Below are positions 41,823 through 51,133 of a stretch of DNA of 64,000 nucleotides, piece after piece (positions within the stretch are counted from its first letter, which is position 1; every line of letters starts with the position of its first letter). The notes beneath the pieces are model-generated. The model searched no databases. It had not been told where the DNA came from and worked only from the letters and a program-made list of their open reading frames with translations. A program made the position numbers and the translations under genes. The stretch is from an uncultured Acidobacteriia bacterium (lineage in GTDB: Bacteria > Acidobacteriota > Terriglobia > Bryobacterales > Bryobacteraceae): the NCBI GenBank assembly GCA_903900705.1, contig CAIUOG010000179.1, positions 1-64,000 on the forward strand, written 5' to 3'.

Positions 41823-44480
41823 ATGTCCAACCGGATTCTCCCCATTCTCGCGTTTTCCACTATGATTTGCGGCGTGGCTTTTGCGGCTGACCAGCCGCCG
41901 AAGCTGCGCTTATCGGAGGTTCAGAACGTTCAGCCGAAGAGTTACGATGCTGACCTGACGCTGGACCCCGCGAAGACGACCTTCAGCGGAATCATCACCA
42001 TCCGGATGGAGCTGCCGCAACCGCTGCAGACGCTTTGGCTCAACCAGGCGAAACTCCATATCGACAGCGCGGAACTGGAGGCGGGCGGGAAGAAACTGGC
42101 CGCCAAAACGGTGCCCGGCGGGGATGATTTCGTGGGGCTCCATTTCGATTCCGCGATTCCGGCGGGCGCGGCGGCGGTGACGCTCCGCTACACGGGGATT
42201 GTGGAAGAGAAGAGCCCCACCGGCATTTTCCGCCAGAAGGACGGCGGCAACTGGTACATCTTCACGCAATTCGAAGCGATCGACGCGCGGTCCGCCTTCC
42301 CGTGTTTCGACGAACCGGCTTACAAGACGCCGTGGAAACTGACGCTGCGCGTGCCATCGGGCGCGTCCGCGGTGAGCAATACGCCGGCGGATTCAGAGAA
42401 GGTGTCCGGGGGGACCAAAACGATTGTGTTCCGGCAGACGAAGCCGCTGCCCAGCTATCTGGTGGCGTTCTCGGCAGGGCCGTTTGAATACGTGAATGCG
42501 GGCACGGTGGGCAAGGCGAAGATCCCGGTGCGCATTGTGGTGCCGAAGGGCCGCGCGGCGGAGGCGAAGTATGCGGCAGAAGTGACGGCTCCGATTCTTT
42601 CCCGCCTCGAAGACTACTTCGGAATTCCCTTCCCCTACGAAAAGTCCGACCAGGTGGCGGTGCCGGATTTCCCCGGCGCAATGGAAAACCCGGGCATGGT
42701 GACGTATTCGCAGAGCATGATTCTGGCGGACCCGAAGATGGACGGCATCAACCGGCAGCGCACCTACGCGACAGTGGCCGCGCATGAACTGGCGCACCAG
42801 TGGTTCGGCGATCTGGTGACGACGCAGTGGTGGGACGATATCTGGCTGAATGAAGCCTTTGCGACCTGGATGGAGCGGAAGCTGATTGCCGAATGGAAGC
42901 CGGAGTGGCAGACGCGCGTGGGCGACGTGCGGGCCAAGCTGGGCGCGGCCGGAGAAGACAGCCTGATGACGGCGCGCAAGATCCGGCAGGAGATTGTGGC
43001 GAAGGACGACATCGGGAACGCGTTCGACGGCATTACCTATGAAAAAGGCGCCTCGGTGATTGGCATGTTTGAAGCGTGGATGGGCGCGGAGGAGTTCCGC
43101 AAGGGCGTGCGGGGCTATCTGCAGCACTACGCCTTCAAGGCCACCACGGCGGGGGATTTCCTGGATTCGCTGAGTTCCTCAAGCGGCCGGAATGTGACGA
43201 AGGCGTTCTCGACGTTCCTGAACCAGGCGGGTGTGCCGGTGCTGTCGGTAAAGCTGCAGTGTTCGGGGGGCAAGGCTGCGCTCGAGATCGGGCAGAAGCG
43301 GTTTGTGCCGACGGGGTCAAAGGCGAGCGTCAACCAGACATGGAGTATCCCGGTCTGCGCGCGTTTTGGCACGGGCAAGGCGTCCGCGGAGCAATGCTTT
43401 CTGCTGACGCAGCCGAGGGAGACGGTGGAACTGCGGGACGCGAAGGGCTGCCCGGGCTGGGTGCAGGCGAATGCCGGGGCGGGCGGATACTATCGCGTGG
43501 ATTATGATGCGCCGCTGCTCAGGGCGCTGAATGCGCCGGAGATTGCGACGTCCCTTCCGGCGGTGGAGCGGGTGGACCTGATTGGCAATGCGCAGGCTCT
43601 GGCGGATGGCGGGCAGCTTTCGGCGGCCGATGCGCTGGCGATGGTGGAAACCTTCCACAACGATCCGGAACGGACGGTGGTGCAGAGCGCGATTTCGTTG
43701 GCGCTGGAGCCTTCCACGCATCTGACGCCGCCGGCGCTGATGCCGAACTACCAGCGCTTTTTGCAAAAGAATTTCGGGGCGCGCGCGCATGAGCTTGGCT
43801 GGACGGGACGCCCCGCGGAATCCGATGACACGCGTTTGCTGCGGGGCGCTTTGCTGAAGCCGGTGGCGACGTGGGGCGGCGACCAGCAGCTGGCGAACGA
43901 GGCTCTGGCTTTGACGGAAAAATGGCTGGCGGGGGACCGTGCCGCGATTGAACCGAACATGCTGGCCGCCGTCCTGGGTACGGCAGGGTTCGTGGGCGAC
44001 AAGGCGCTGTTTGACCGCTTCTTCGCGGAGATCGGGAAGACGGAAGACAAGCAGATTCGCGGCGCGCTGCTGGCCGGGATGGGGAATACCCGGAGCCCGG
44101 AAGCGATTGAAGCCGGCATGCGGGCCTTTCTGGACGGCAAGGTGCCGCAGGTGGAAGGGTTGCGGCTGATGTTCGCCGGGCAGAATGAAGAGGCTACGCG
44201 CAAGATTGCGTTCCGCTTTGTGCAAAAGAACTGGGAGGAAATGCTGGCGAAAATGCCCTCGGGCGGCGCGTTTGATCTGGGCTCCTTCCTGCCGCGGGTG
44301 GGCGCGAGTTTCTGCGATGCCGCATCGCGGGACGAACTGAAGGCGTTCTTCGTGCCGCGCCTCGATAAACTGCTGGGCGCGCCGCGCGTGCTGGACCAGG
44401 TGGTGGAGGGAATTGATCTCTGCGCGGCGGGCAAGGCGGCGCAGGGGCCCAGCGTGGAAGCATTTTTGCGCCGGTACTAG
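41823..44480 (+). CDS. Exported M1-family zinc aminopeptidase
   Basis: Metallopeptidase removing N-terminal residues from peptides, 885 residues. Signal peptide (LPILAFSTMICGVAFAA). N-terminal beta-saddle, then the exopeptidase motif GAMEN at 285-289 and the zinc motif HELAH at 321-325 with Glu344, giving the exact HEXXH-18-E spacing. The C-terminal ERAP1-like helical domain (~535-880) is complete. Periplasmic or secreted location follows from the signal peptide. The gene stands alone, with 36 bp before it and 118 bp after. Confidence 0.96.
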   Translation: MSNRILPILAFSTMICGVAFAADQPPKLRLSEVQNVQPKSYDADLTLDPAKTTFSGIITIRMELPQPLQTLWLNQAKLHIDSAELEAGGKKLAAKTVPGGDDFVGLHFDSAIPAGAAAVTLRYTGIVEEKSPTGIFRQKDGGNWYIFTQFEAIDARSAFPCFDEPAYKTPWKLTLRVPSGASAVSNTPADSEKVSGGTKTIVFRQTKPLPSYLVAFSAGPFEYVNAGTVGKAKIPVRIVVPKGRAAEAKYAAEVTAPILSRLEDYFGIPFPYEKSDQVAVPDFPGAMENPGMVTYSQSMILADPKMDGINRQRTYATVAAHELAHQWFGDLVTTQWWDDIWLNEAFATWMERKLIAEWKPEWQTRVGDVRAKLGAAGEDSLMTARKIRQEIVAKDDIGNAFDGITYEKGASVIGMFEAWMGAEEFRKGVRGYLQHYAFKATTAGDFLDSLSSSSGRNVTKAFSTFLNQAGVPVLSVKLQCSGGKAALEIGQKRFVPTGSKASVNQTWSIPVCARFGTGKASAEQCFLLTQPRETVELRDAKGCPGWVQANAGAGGYYRVDYDAPLLRALNAPEIATSLPAVERVDLIGNAQALADGGQLSAADALAMVETFHNDPERTVVQSAISLALEPSTHLTPPALMPNYQRFLQKNFGARAHELGWTGRPAESDDTRLLRGALLKPVATWGGDQQLANEALALTEKWLAGDRAAIEPNMLAAVLGTAGFVGDKALFDRFFAEIGKTEDKQIRGALLAGMGNTRSPEAIEAGMRAFLDGKVPQVEGLRLMFAGQNEEATRKIAFRFVQKNWEEMLAKMPSGGAFDLGSFLPRVGASFCDAASRDELKAFFVPRLDKLLGAPRVLDQVVEGIDLCAAGKAAQGPSVEAFLRRY

Positions 44481-44562
44481 AAACGGCGTTCAATATTTTG
44501 GCGGCATGCTGTATAGTGATCGGCAGCCGGACGTTTTCATCGGAATTATCCGGTCCTGGCGG

Positions 44563-44571
44563 TGGTACAAT
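44563..44571 (+). promoter_or_regulatory. Extended -10 promoter (TGG-TACAAT) upstream of the PIN-TRAM/isp operon
   Basis: TGG directly precedes TACAAT (44566-44571), matching an extended -10 element; no convincing -35 is present. A start site near 44578 leaves about 20 bases before the GTG at 44599. The same TGGTACAATT sequence lies upstream of the flippase gene at 57292. Confidence 0.45.
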
Positions 44572-44598
44572 TTCGACTCATCTTCTTTGTAATGCGGT

Positions 44599-45705
44599 GT
44601 GAGGCGGACTCACCCGGACTGGAAACGCGGCGTGTTGGATTTTCTACTTGTTCGACTGATTTTCGTACTGATACTCGGCATCACTGCCGCCTGTTTCAGA
44701 CCCGCTGAAACCCCGTTGTGGGTTGCGGCGGGGCTGGGCGCCGCCATTGCGGGCCTGGCGATCGTACTCGAAACCCGGGTGCAGCGGTGCAGTCTGCAGC
44801 GGCTGATCGGGATTGCGATCGGCACCACATCGAGCCTGTTTGCGGCGGCGCTGGTGAGCGTGGTGCTGGGGCGCATTGGTTCGGGTTCACCGGCGATTCA
44901 TTTTGTGCAGGTCGCCTGCCTGGTTCTGTTCGTCTATTTCGGCGCGGTTACGGGCGCGGCGAAGGGGGAATTGCTGAATCTGGGCGCATTGGGCGGGGTA
45001 TTTGGCGCGGAAACCAACAAGCGTCACACCCATAAAATCCTGGATACCAGCGTGATTATCGATGGAAGGATCGCGGATATTGCCGATACGGGCTTTCTCG
45101 ACGACGGCGTGATGGTGATCCCGCAGTTTGTTCTGCATGAATTGCAGATGGTGGCGGATTCCGCCGATTCCATGAAGCGCAACCGCGGTCGCCGCGGGCT
45201 GGACGTGCTGCAGCGCATCCAGAAAATGCCGCACATCAAGGTTCAGGTGGTGCAGGACGACTTCCCGGCGGTGAAGGAAGTCGACATGAAGCTGATTGAA
45301 CTGGCCAAGGTGTATGACTGCAAGATTGTCACCAACGACTTCAACCTGAACAAGGTGGCGCATGTGCGCGGGGTGGAAGTGCTGAACATCAATGAACTGG
45401 CCAATGCGCTGAAGCCGATTGTGCTGCCAGGGGAGCTGATGCGGGTGTTCATTCTGAAGGAAGGCAAGGAATACAACCAGGGCGTCGCGTATCTGGATGA
45501 CGGTACCATGGTGGTAGTCGACAACGCGCGGCGGATGATCTCGAAAACCATTGACATATCGGTGACGAGCGTACTGCAAACCACGGCCGGCAAGATGATT
45601 TTCGGCAAGTATGACGAACGCAATCAGGCGGTTGCGGCCGTTGCGCCGCCGGTGGAACGCAGAGATCCCGCGCCGCGTCGGGAACAGGCAGTTGGAGAAA
45701 GCTGA
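44599..45705 (+). CDS. PIN-TRAM domain membrane protein (YacL-like)
   Basis: Membrane-anchored protein with a PIN nuclease-like domain and C-terminal TRAM RNA-binding domain, as in Bacillus YacL. 368 residues from GTG 44599; a GTG at 44632 is an alternative start. Four hydrophobic helices (~12-125) come first. The PIN domain follows, with acidic residues in [40 protein letters not shown] and [14 protein letters not shown]. The TRAM part is [20 protein letters not shown] and [14 protein letters not shown]. The order PIN-TRAM, ispD, ispF is a known conserved arrangement in several phyla. The substrate RNA is unknown. Confidence 0.93.
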   Translation: MRRTHPDWKRGVLDFLLVRLIFVLILGITAACFRPAETPLWVAAGLGAAIAGLAIVLETRVQRCSLQRLIGIAIGTTSSLFAAALVSVVLGRIGSGSPAIHFVQVACLVLFVYFGAVTGAAKGELLNLGALGGVFGAETNKRHTHKILDTSVIIDGRIADIADTGFLDDGVMVIPQFVLHELQMVADSADSMKRNRGRRGLDVLQRIQKMPHIKVQVVQDDFPAVKEVDMKLIELAKVYDCKIVTNDFNLNKVAHVRGVEVLNINELANALKPIVLPGELMRVFILKEGKEYNQGVAYLDDGTMVVVDNARRMISKTIDISVTSVLQTTAGKMIFGKYDERNQAVAAVAPPVERRDPAPRREQAVGES

Positions 45706-45708
45706 TAC

Positions 45709-46458
45709 GTGAAACTTGCCGTTATTCTGCCCTCAGCCGGGTTAGGTACCCGGATGCTCAAGGGAACGCCCGCGACCCCCGCGGAAACCACAGGCACCAG
45801 CCGCAAGCAATTCATGCTGCTGGAGAATGCCCCGATTCTGGTGCACACCGTCCGGAAGTTTGTCGCTTCGCCGCTGGTGCACGATGTGGTGGTGGCGGTT
45901 CGTGAAGAAGACATCGAGTGGGTGGAAGACCTGCTGAAAAAAGAAGGGCGCGGTTTGCTGGGTTCCCTGCGTGTGGTGGCGGGCGGCAACACGCGGCAGG
46001 AATCGGTGGAGAACGCGCTGCGCTCGCTCGATGCGGATACGGATCTGGTGGCGGTGCATGACGCGGTCCGGCCTTTTATCGACCTGGACACGATTCGCCG
46101 GGTGGTGGAAGAAGCCGAAATTTCCGGCGCGGCGATTGTTGGTATTGTGCCGGTGGATACGGTGAAGCAGGTGAGCGGGGCACAGGCGGGCGGCGCGAAG
46201 GTACGCTCCACCATCTCCCGCGAGCGCCTGATTCTGGCGCAGACGCCGCAGGTGTTCCGCACGGAGATTCTGCAGCGGGCTTTTGATTCCGCGCGGGCGG
46301 ACAACTTCACGGGCACCGATGAGGCGAGCCTGGTGGAACGGCTGGATCAGGTGGAGATCAGCGTGGTGCTGGGCAGCGAACGGAATATCAAGATCACGCG
46401 GCCGAACGACATGGATCTGGCGCGGCTTTTCTTCGAGCAGGAAACGGCGAAGAAGTGA
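45709..46458 (+). CDS. ispD: 2-C-methyl-D-erythritol 4-phosphate cytidylyltransferase
   Basis: Third step of the MEP isoprenoid pathway: CTP plus MEP gives CDP-ME. 249 residues from GTG 45709. The nucleotide-binding loop LPSAGLGTRM is followed, after an unusually long linker (LKGTPATPAETTGTS), by RKQF, where most IspD proteins have only a few residues between them. Other markers are VHDAVRPFIDLDTIRR, VPVDTVKQV, LILAQTPQVFRTEIL and TDEASLVERL, ending with NIKITRPNDMDLAR. It starts 3 bp after the PIN-TRAM stop and overlaps ispF. Confidence 0.96.
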   Translation: MKLAVILPSAGLGTRMLKGTPATPAETTGTSRKQFMLLENAPILVHTVRKFVASPLVHDVVVAVREEDIEWVEDLLKKEGRGLLGSLRVVAGGNTRQESVENALRSLDADTDLVAVHDAVRPFIDLDTIRRVVEEAEISGAAIVGIVPVDTVKQVSGAQAGGAKVRSTISRERLILAQTPQVFRTEILQRAFDSARADNFTGTDEASLVERLDQVEISVVLGSERNIKITRPNDMDLARLFFEQETAKK

Positions 46459-46937
46459 ACATCCGGATCGGGCAGGGCTGGGATAACCACCGCATTGTGA
46501 CGGGGCGTCCCCTGATTCTGGGCGGCATCACGATTCCGTGCGAATTTGGTCTGGAAGGGCATTCGGACGCCGATGTGCTGTCGCACGCGATTACAGACGC
46601 CATTCTGGGCGCGATTGCGGCGGGCGACATCGGCATGCACTTTCCGGATACCGATCCACGCTGGAAGGGCGCGGGGAGCCTGCGGTTCCTGAAGCATGCC
46701 TGCGATCTGGCGGCGGAGGCCGGTTACACCATCGCCAACGTGGATTCGACGGTGATTCTGGAACGGCCCAAGCTGAAGGACTTCCGGCTTGTGATTCGGG
46801 AAGCGCTGGCTCAGACCATGGGGCTGGCGACGGATCAGGTTTCGGTGAAGTTCAAAACGGCTGAGCGCGTGGGCCCGGTGGGCGAAGGGCGCTCAGCGGA
46901 AGCACAGGCGGCCGTATGTCTCGTTCGCTCCTCTTAA
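46455..46937 (+). CDS. ispF: 2-C-methyl-D-erythritol 2,4-cyclodiphosphate synthase
   Basis: MEP-pathway enzyme forming the cyclodiphosphate ring; a homotrimer with zinc. 160 residues from GTG 46455, which overlaps the ispD stop (GTGA). The metal ligands are in IGQGWDNHR (Asp10, His12) and EGHSDADVLSHAITDAILG; the lid and substrate contacts GDIGMHFPDTDP and VDSTVILERPKL are intact, as is the C-terminal TAERVGPVGEGRSAEAQA. Pairing with ispD is a conserved operon order. The intermediate enzyme IspE is not in the window. Confidence 0.97.
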   Translation: MNIRIGQGWDNHRIVTGRPLILGGITIPCEFGLEGHSDADVLSHAITDAILGAIAAGDIGMHFPDTDPRWKGAGSLRFLKHACDLAAEAGYTIANVDSTVILERPKLKDFRLVIREALAQTMGLATDQVSVKFKTAERVGPVGEGRSAEAQAAVCLVRSS

Positions 46938-47782
46938 TCCTGCTGGCGCTGCCGGCCTTTTCGCAGACGGATCGTGTGCGGGAACTGGCGTCGAAGTTCG
47001 ATGGCAGGGTCAGCATCTTCGCGAAGAATCTGAAGACCGGGGCCACGTACGAACTCGGCGCAGATACCCGAGTCAACACGGCCAGCACCATCAAACTCCC
47101 CATTCTGATTGGCGTTTACACAGCGGTGCAGGCGGGCCGCGCGCGCTGGACAGACACTTCGGAACTTACGAAAGACAACAAGGTGGGCGGCTCCGGCGTG
47201 CTGGGCGAGATGTCCGACGGCGTGAAGATTCCGCTGCGCGATCTGGTGCGCTACATGATGCTGCTGAGCGACAACACCGGCACGAATCTGGTGCTGGACC
47301 ACGTCACCGCCAATGAAGTGAACGCGGTGATGGAAAAACTGGGGATGAAGCAAACGCGGTCGCTGCGGAAGATTCTGAAGGGTTCGGTTCCGGAGGGCGT
47401 GAGCGAGGCGGGGAACGATCCGGCAAACAAGGGGTTCGGGATCGGGGTGTCAACGCCGCGCGAAATGGTGGCTCTGCTGGAAGGGCTGTATAAAGGCGAG
47501 ATCGTCGGCAAAGAAGCTTCGGCGGAGATGCTGGAGATCATGAAGAAACAGCAGTGGCGCGAGGGGCTGGCGCGTCGGTTCGACGTGGACGTGGCGGATA
47601 AGCCCGGCGCTCTGGACCATCTGCGGAGCGATGTGGGAATTGTTTACGCGAAGACAGGCCCGGTGGCGATTGCGATCACGTGCGATGGGATGCCGAAGGT
47701 GGATTGGTCGGCGGACAATGCCGGGTATTTGCTGATTGCGGATGCCGCGAAGATTCTGGTGGACGAACTGGCGGGGAAATAA
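46916..47782 (+). CDS. Exported class A beta-lactamase-like serine hydrolase
   Basis: 288-residue penicillin-binding-fold hydrolase. Signal peptide MSRSLLLILLALPAFSQ. The active-site set is S57-T-I-K60 (NTASTIKLPIL), S118-D-N120 (LLSDNTGTN) and K229-P-G231 in place of the KTG triad. I cannot identify a clear omega-loop Glu166 equivalent, so beta-lactam hydrolysis is uncertain and a cell-wall or other amidase role is possible. The gene overlaps ispF by 22 bp in another frame, an odd but translationally coupled position at the end of the isoprenoid operon. Confidence 0.85.
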   Translation: MSRSLLLILLALPAFSQTDRVRELASKFDGRVSIFAKNLKTGATYELGADTRVNTASTIKLPILIGVYTAVQAGRARWTDTSELTKDNKVGGSGVLGEMSDGVKIPLRDLVRYMMLLSDNTGTNLVLDHVTANEVNAVMEKLGMKQTRSLRKILKGSVPEGVSEAGNDPANKGFGIGVSTPREMVALLEGLYKGEIVGKEASAEMLEIMKKQQWREGLARRFDVDVADKPGALDHLRSDVGIVYAKTGPVAIAITCDGMPKVDWSADNAGYLLIADAAKILVDELAGK

Positions 47783-47789
47783 GCGCCGG

Positions 47790-48359
47790 CTACGGGTGTT
47801 CGGGTAGTTCGGGCTCGTCGGCCACCACAACGGGATGGCTTTCGGCTGCCGGCGGAGTGGGGGGCTGCGTGACGGAAAGCAGCATCGGGAAGGGGTCTAT
47901 GGGCACGCCCCCGGACCATTGACGGCGCGGGCCGGTCAGGCTGACGGCAAAATGCAGGTGCGGAGCATTGCGTTTGGCATTGCCCGTGTAGCCCACATAG
48001 CCGATCAGTTCCCCGCGGTGCACTTCCTGGCCTTCATGCAGGCCTTTCGCGTAATGATCGAGGTGCCCGTAGAAGAAACAGTATTCTTCGCTGCCATCGA
48101 ACAGGTAAATGGAAATGCCCCCGGAGCGGCTGCGGTAGAGCTTACGGATGGTGCCATCGGTGACGGCGAGAACAGGAGTACCGCGGTGGCGCATCAGGTC
48201 TATGGCGTGGTGGATGTGGCCCCGGCGCTTGTCTTTGAACTGGCTGCGCAGCTCACGCGGCTTGATATCGGCCAGCGGGTAGCCGATATCCGGCATGGGC
48301 GGGGCGACAGCCGCAGCGGCGAGCATCCGCATTAATAGAAAGCTAAGGGCAAATCGCAT
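47790..48359 (-). CDS. Exported M23-family (LytM) peptidase
   Basis: Zinc endopeptidase domain acting on peptidoglycan cross-bridges, 189 residues. Start at ATG 48359 (MRFALSFLLMRMLAAAAVA), a signal peptide; the longer frame to 48392 adds 11 residues before it. Zinc ligands are expected in GHIHHAIDLMRHRGTPV (H-x3-D) and HLHFAVSL (HxH); both motifs are intact, together with GSEEYCFFYGHLDHYAKGL. There are no LysM or coiled-coil domains. The C-terminal tail is Pro/Glu-rich. Convergent with the beta-lactamase-fold gene, with 7 bp between stops. Confidence 0.9.
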   Translation of the reverse strand: MRFALSFLLMRMLAAAAVAPPMPDIGYPLADIKPRELRSQFKDKRRGHIHHAIDLMRHRGTPVLAVTDGTIRKLYRSRSGGISIYLFDGSEEYCFFYGHLDHYAKGLHEGQEVHRGELIGYVGYTGNAKRNAPHLHFAVSLTGPRRQWSGGVPIDPFPMLLSVTQPPTPPAAESHPVVVADEPELPEHP

Positions 48360-48424
48360 GCGAATTTTGTAGGATATCTCACGCCCTGTCATGGCGCGGG
48401 GTGGGCATATAGGACGATAGTCTT

Positions 48425-49294
48425 GTGCAGGACCAGATCGCCAGCAGGACGGCTCTCCGCGTTGCCGTGCGCCGGGCGGAACACCAGATTCTCGATGTGC
48501 CCCGGGTATTCGAAGACGCTCTTTCGGTGCGGATTATCGGGCCGGAAGCGGCGGCGAAGATTGTGCCGGGCGTGGTGTCGAGAACGCAGCGCCTTTCGCC
48601 CTCTTTCCGAGCCTACATGGCGGTGCGCAGCCGTTATGCCGAAGATGAACTGGCGGCGGCTGTGGACGCGGGGGTCCGGCAGTATGTGGTGCTGGGCGCG
48701 GGCCTCGACACGTTTGGCTACCGGAATCCTCATGCGGCGGCGGGGCTGCGTGTGTTCGAGGTGGACCATCCGGCGACGCAGGCCTGGAAGCGGGAGCGGC
48801 TGGCGGAGGCCGGCATTCCGATTCCACCGCACACCACACTGGTTCCGGCGAATTTTGAGCAGCACTCGCTGGAAGAAGAACTGCGGCCCACCGGCTTCCG
48901 GTTTGACGAACCGGCGTTTTTCTCGTGGCTGGGCGTAACGCCGTATCTGACGGACCGGGCTTTTGAGCAGACCCTGGCTTTCGTGGCCGCGATGCCCGCG
49001 CCCGGAGGCATAGTTTTCGACTACGCGGTGCCGCGGGAAGGCCTGAATCCGGTGCAACAGAAGGCCTTCGACGCTCTGGCCGAGCGCGTGGCCAATGCGG
49101 GCGAGCCTTTCCAGCTGTTTCTGGACCCCGAAGCGCTGCGGGCGCGGCTTCACTCATTGGGGTTTTCGGGCGTGGAGGATCTGGACTACCTGGCGATGAA
49201 CGCCCGCTACTTCGCGGACCGCACGGATGGCCTCCGCGTGCGGGGGCGTCTGGCGAGGCTGATCAGCGCAACACGATCTCCAGCCCGCCGATAA
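48425..49294 (+). CDS. SAM-dependent methyltransferase (leucine carboxyl methyltransferase type)
   Basis: Class I methyltransferase of the LCM/TIGR00027-like family, 289 residues from GTG 48425. Hallmarks are the N-terminal RTALRVAVRRAEHQ, the RSRYAEDELAAAVDAG helix, motif I YVVLGAGLDTFGYRNP, the acidic VFEVDHPATQAWK and EPAFFSWLGVTPYLT. Members O-methylate small molecules or carboxyl groups, often in secondary metabolism. It overlaps the 3' end of the TonB receptor gene by 32 bp (convergent). It lies just upstream of the carrier-protein cluster, but an involvement there is speculative. Confidence 0.9.
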   Translation: MQDQIASRTALRVAVRRAEHQILDVPRVFEDALSVRIIGPEAAAKIVPGVVSRTQRLSPSFRAYMAVRSRYAEDELAAAVDAGVRQYVVLGAGLDTFGYRNPHAAAGLRVFEVDHPATQAWKRERLAEAGIPIPPHTTLVPANFEQHSLEEELRPTGFRFDEPAFFSWLGVTPYLTDRAFEQTLAFVAAMPAPGGIVFDYAVPREGLNPVQQKAFDALAERVANAGEPFQLFLDPEALRARLHSLGFSGVEDLDYLAMNARYFADRTDGLRVRGRLARLISATRSPARR

Positions 49295-51059
49295 CGCCGC
49301 GCTTCGGCAGCGGAATGTTCGGGATCTCCTGATAGATGGTGCTGGTGATGTTGGTGAGCTGCAGGAACGGCCGGACCCTGCCCTGCGACCACGTGGCGGA
49401 GGCGTCCCAGATCGCGTAGGGGTCTCGATTCAGGCGATCCACCACTCCCAGGCGGGTGCGGGCAATCACGTGATTCGCGATGGCGCCGCGCCACTCCGCG
49501 ACCGCGCTGTGGACCGGGTAGTTGAAGGTGTACTTGCTCTGCAGCACTTCGCCGCCGGCGTTGACGCCATGCAGGGCGGAGAAACTGGCGGAGAGACGCT
49601 GCCCGGCGACGGGTTCCCAGACGGTGGCCGCTTCGACGCCGGTGAAATGCAGTTTGTCGAAATTGGTGGCCTGCCAGACGTCATTCGCCGTGGCGCGAAC
49701 GTAGTCGATGACGTTCGCGTCGCGGCGCTGGAAGACGGTGACGGAGGAGTGCAGGTTCTGCCGCCACCAGGCGTCGAGACCGCCTTCGTAGCTGGTGGCG
49801 CTTTCGGGCTTCAGGTTCGGGTTGCCTTTGTTCGCTGGGTCGGAATAGTAGAGGTCGGTGTAGCTGGGCAGGCGGAAGGCGCGGCTGGCGGAGGCGCGGA
49901 GTTTCAGCTTCTGCGTGAGCCACGCCGCGCCGCTCAGTGAGGGGCTGGTCACGGCCTGGCCGGAGCCGTAGACCTCTTCGCGCAGCCCGGCGGAGAGAGA
50001 GAAGCGGCGGGCGGCGCGGAGGTCGTAAAACGCATAGGCCGCGCCGCGGGTGCGGCTGCGGACGCCGAGGTTGGTGCTCACGATGGACTCGTTGAAGCCT
50101 TCGACGCCGTAGCTGAGCAGGGCGTGCAGCGGAAGCCTGTCGTGCCGGCGCAGGTCGCCCTGCCAGCTATCGAGCAGGTGGCGGTTGGTGTAGATCTGGG
50201 GGGCGTAGCGGAACAGCACGAAGAGGTCGGTGTGGCGGCGGTAAGCAAAGCTGGCTTCGGTGTGGTCGCCCAGATCCTGATGGGCGGAGGCGAACCAGGT
50301 TTTGATGCGCTCCCAGGAGGGGTAAGGCCCATAGAACTGGTCCGCGCCGTAGGGCTTATCGCTGTAAACGAGCAGCAGGCTGGACGCGCCGGCTTTCGAT
50401 TTGAGCGTGGTGAGGGAGCTGAGCGAGAGGTTGCGGTAGTCGCGGTTGGGGGCGAAGCCGCTCGTGAAATCGCGGGCGAGGCTCAGTTGTTCGAACAGGC
50501 GGGAGAAGCCGAAGGAGCCGATGCCGTGCTCCTGGTTCGTCCCGAAGTTCCCGACACCGGTGAGCAGACGTAGTTCGGGCGCTTCGCTCTGGCGGGTGCG
50601 GACGTTGAGGACGCCGCCGATGGCGTCTGAGCCGTAGAGGGCGGAGCCGGAACCTTTGAGGACCTCGATGGTGGAGATGGCTTCGAGCGGCAGGGGCAGG
50701 TCGAGATTGAAGTGGCTGGTTTGTGCGTCGTTGAGACGCATGCCATCGAGCAGGACGAGGGTCTGGCCGTAGGTCGCGCCGCGAATGGAGAGGTCGGCGA
50801 TGAAGCCGCCGGGGGCGCGCTGCTGCAGGTCGAGGGAGGGGTCGAGCCGGAGCAGGCCGAACCAGGAATCGAAGAGGGGACGTTGGGACGCGGGAAGCGG
50901 GAGTTCGGTGACGTCGCGGTCCGCTTCGTCGAGCGGCGTGGGGGCGACGACACCCGTGACCACAACGCTCGAGTGGAGCGGAACTGCCTGTGGCTGTTGG
51001 GTTTGCGGCTGGGCAATCAGAAGTGGCGCCGCTATCAGGAATCCGACGGGGAATCGCAT
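49263..51059 (-). CDS. BtuB-like TonB-dependent receptor
   Basis: Compact outer-membrane receptor, 598 residues, of the vitamin B12/siderophore type and unlike the two giant receptors: there is no carboxypeptidase-regulatory domain. Signal peptide MRFPVGFLIAAPLLIAQP. The plug has SIRGATYGQTLVLLDGMRLN and IEVLKGSGSALYGSDAIGG, which are strongly conserved. The barrel ends GVIGGLEIVLR without the usual terminal aromatic residue. No cobalamin riboswitch fits in the 74-bp gap to the divergent FkbH gene. That divergent arrangement suggests a link to uptake of a compound related to the neighbouring cluster, but the ligand is unknown. Confidence 0.9.
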   Translation of the reverse strand: MRFPVGFLIAAPLLIAQPQTQQPQAVPLHSSVVVTGVVAPTPLDEADRDVTELPLPASQRPLFDSWFGLLRLDPSLDLQQRAPGGFIADLSIRGATYGQTLVLLDGMRLNDAQTSHFNLDLPLPLEAISTIEVLKGSGSALYGSDAIGGVLNVRTRQSEAPELRLLTGVGNFGTNQEHGIGSFGFSRLFEQLSLARDFTSGFAPNRDYRNLSLSSLTTLKSKAGASSLLLVYSDKPYGADQFYGPYPSWERIKTWFASAHQDLGDHTEASFAYRRHTDLFVLFRYAPQIYTNRHLLDSWQGDLRRHDRLPLHALLSYGVEGFNESIVSTNLGVRSRTRGAAYAFYDLRAARRFSLSAGLREEVYGSGQAVTSPSLSGAAWLTQKLKLRASASRAFRLPSYTDLYYSDPANKGNPNLKPESATSYEGGLDAWWRQNLHSSVTVFQRRDANVIDYVRATANDVWQATNFDKLHFTGVEAATVWEPVAGQRLSASFSALHGVNAGGEVLQSKYTFNYPVHSAVAEWRGAIANHVIARTRLGVVDRLNRDPYAIWDASATWSQGRVRPFLQLTNITSTIYQEIPNIPLPKRGVIGGLEIVLR

Positions 51060-51133
51060 GGGTAATCTTTCATTATCCCGTATGGGTGGATTTCCGGCCT
51101 TGACGGCGCACCCGTTAGACTGGAATAGAACCC

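Noticed and set aside
51060-51133. Cobalamin riboswitch upstream of the BtuB-like receptor
   Set aside because: The gap is only 74 bp and contains no B12-box-like sequence or suitable stems.
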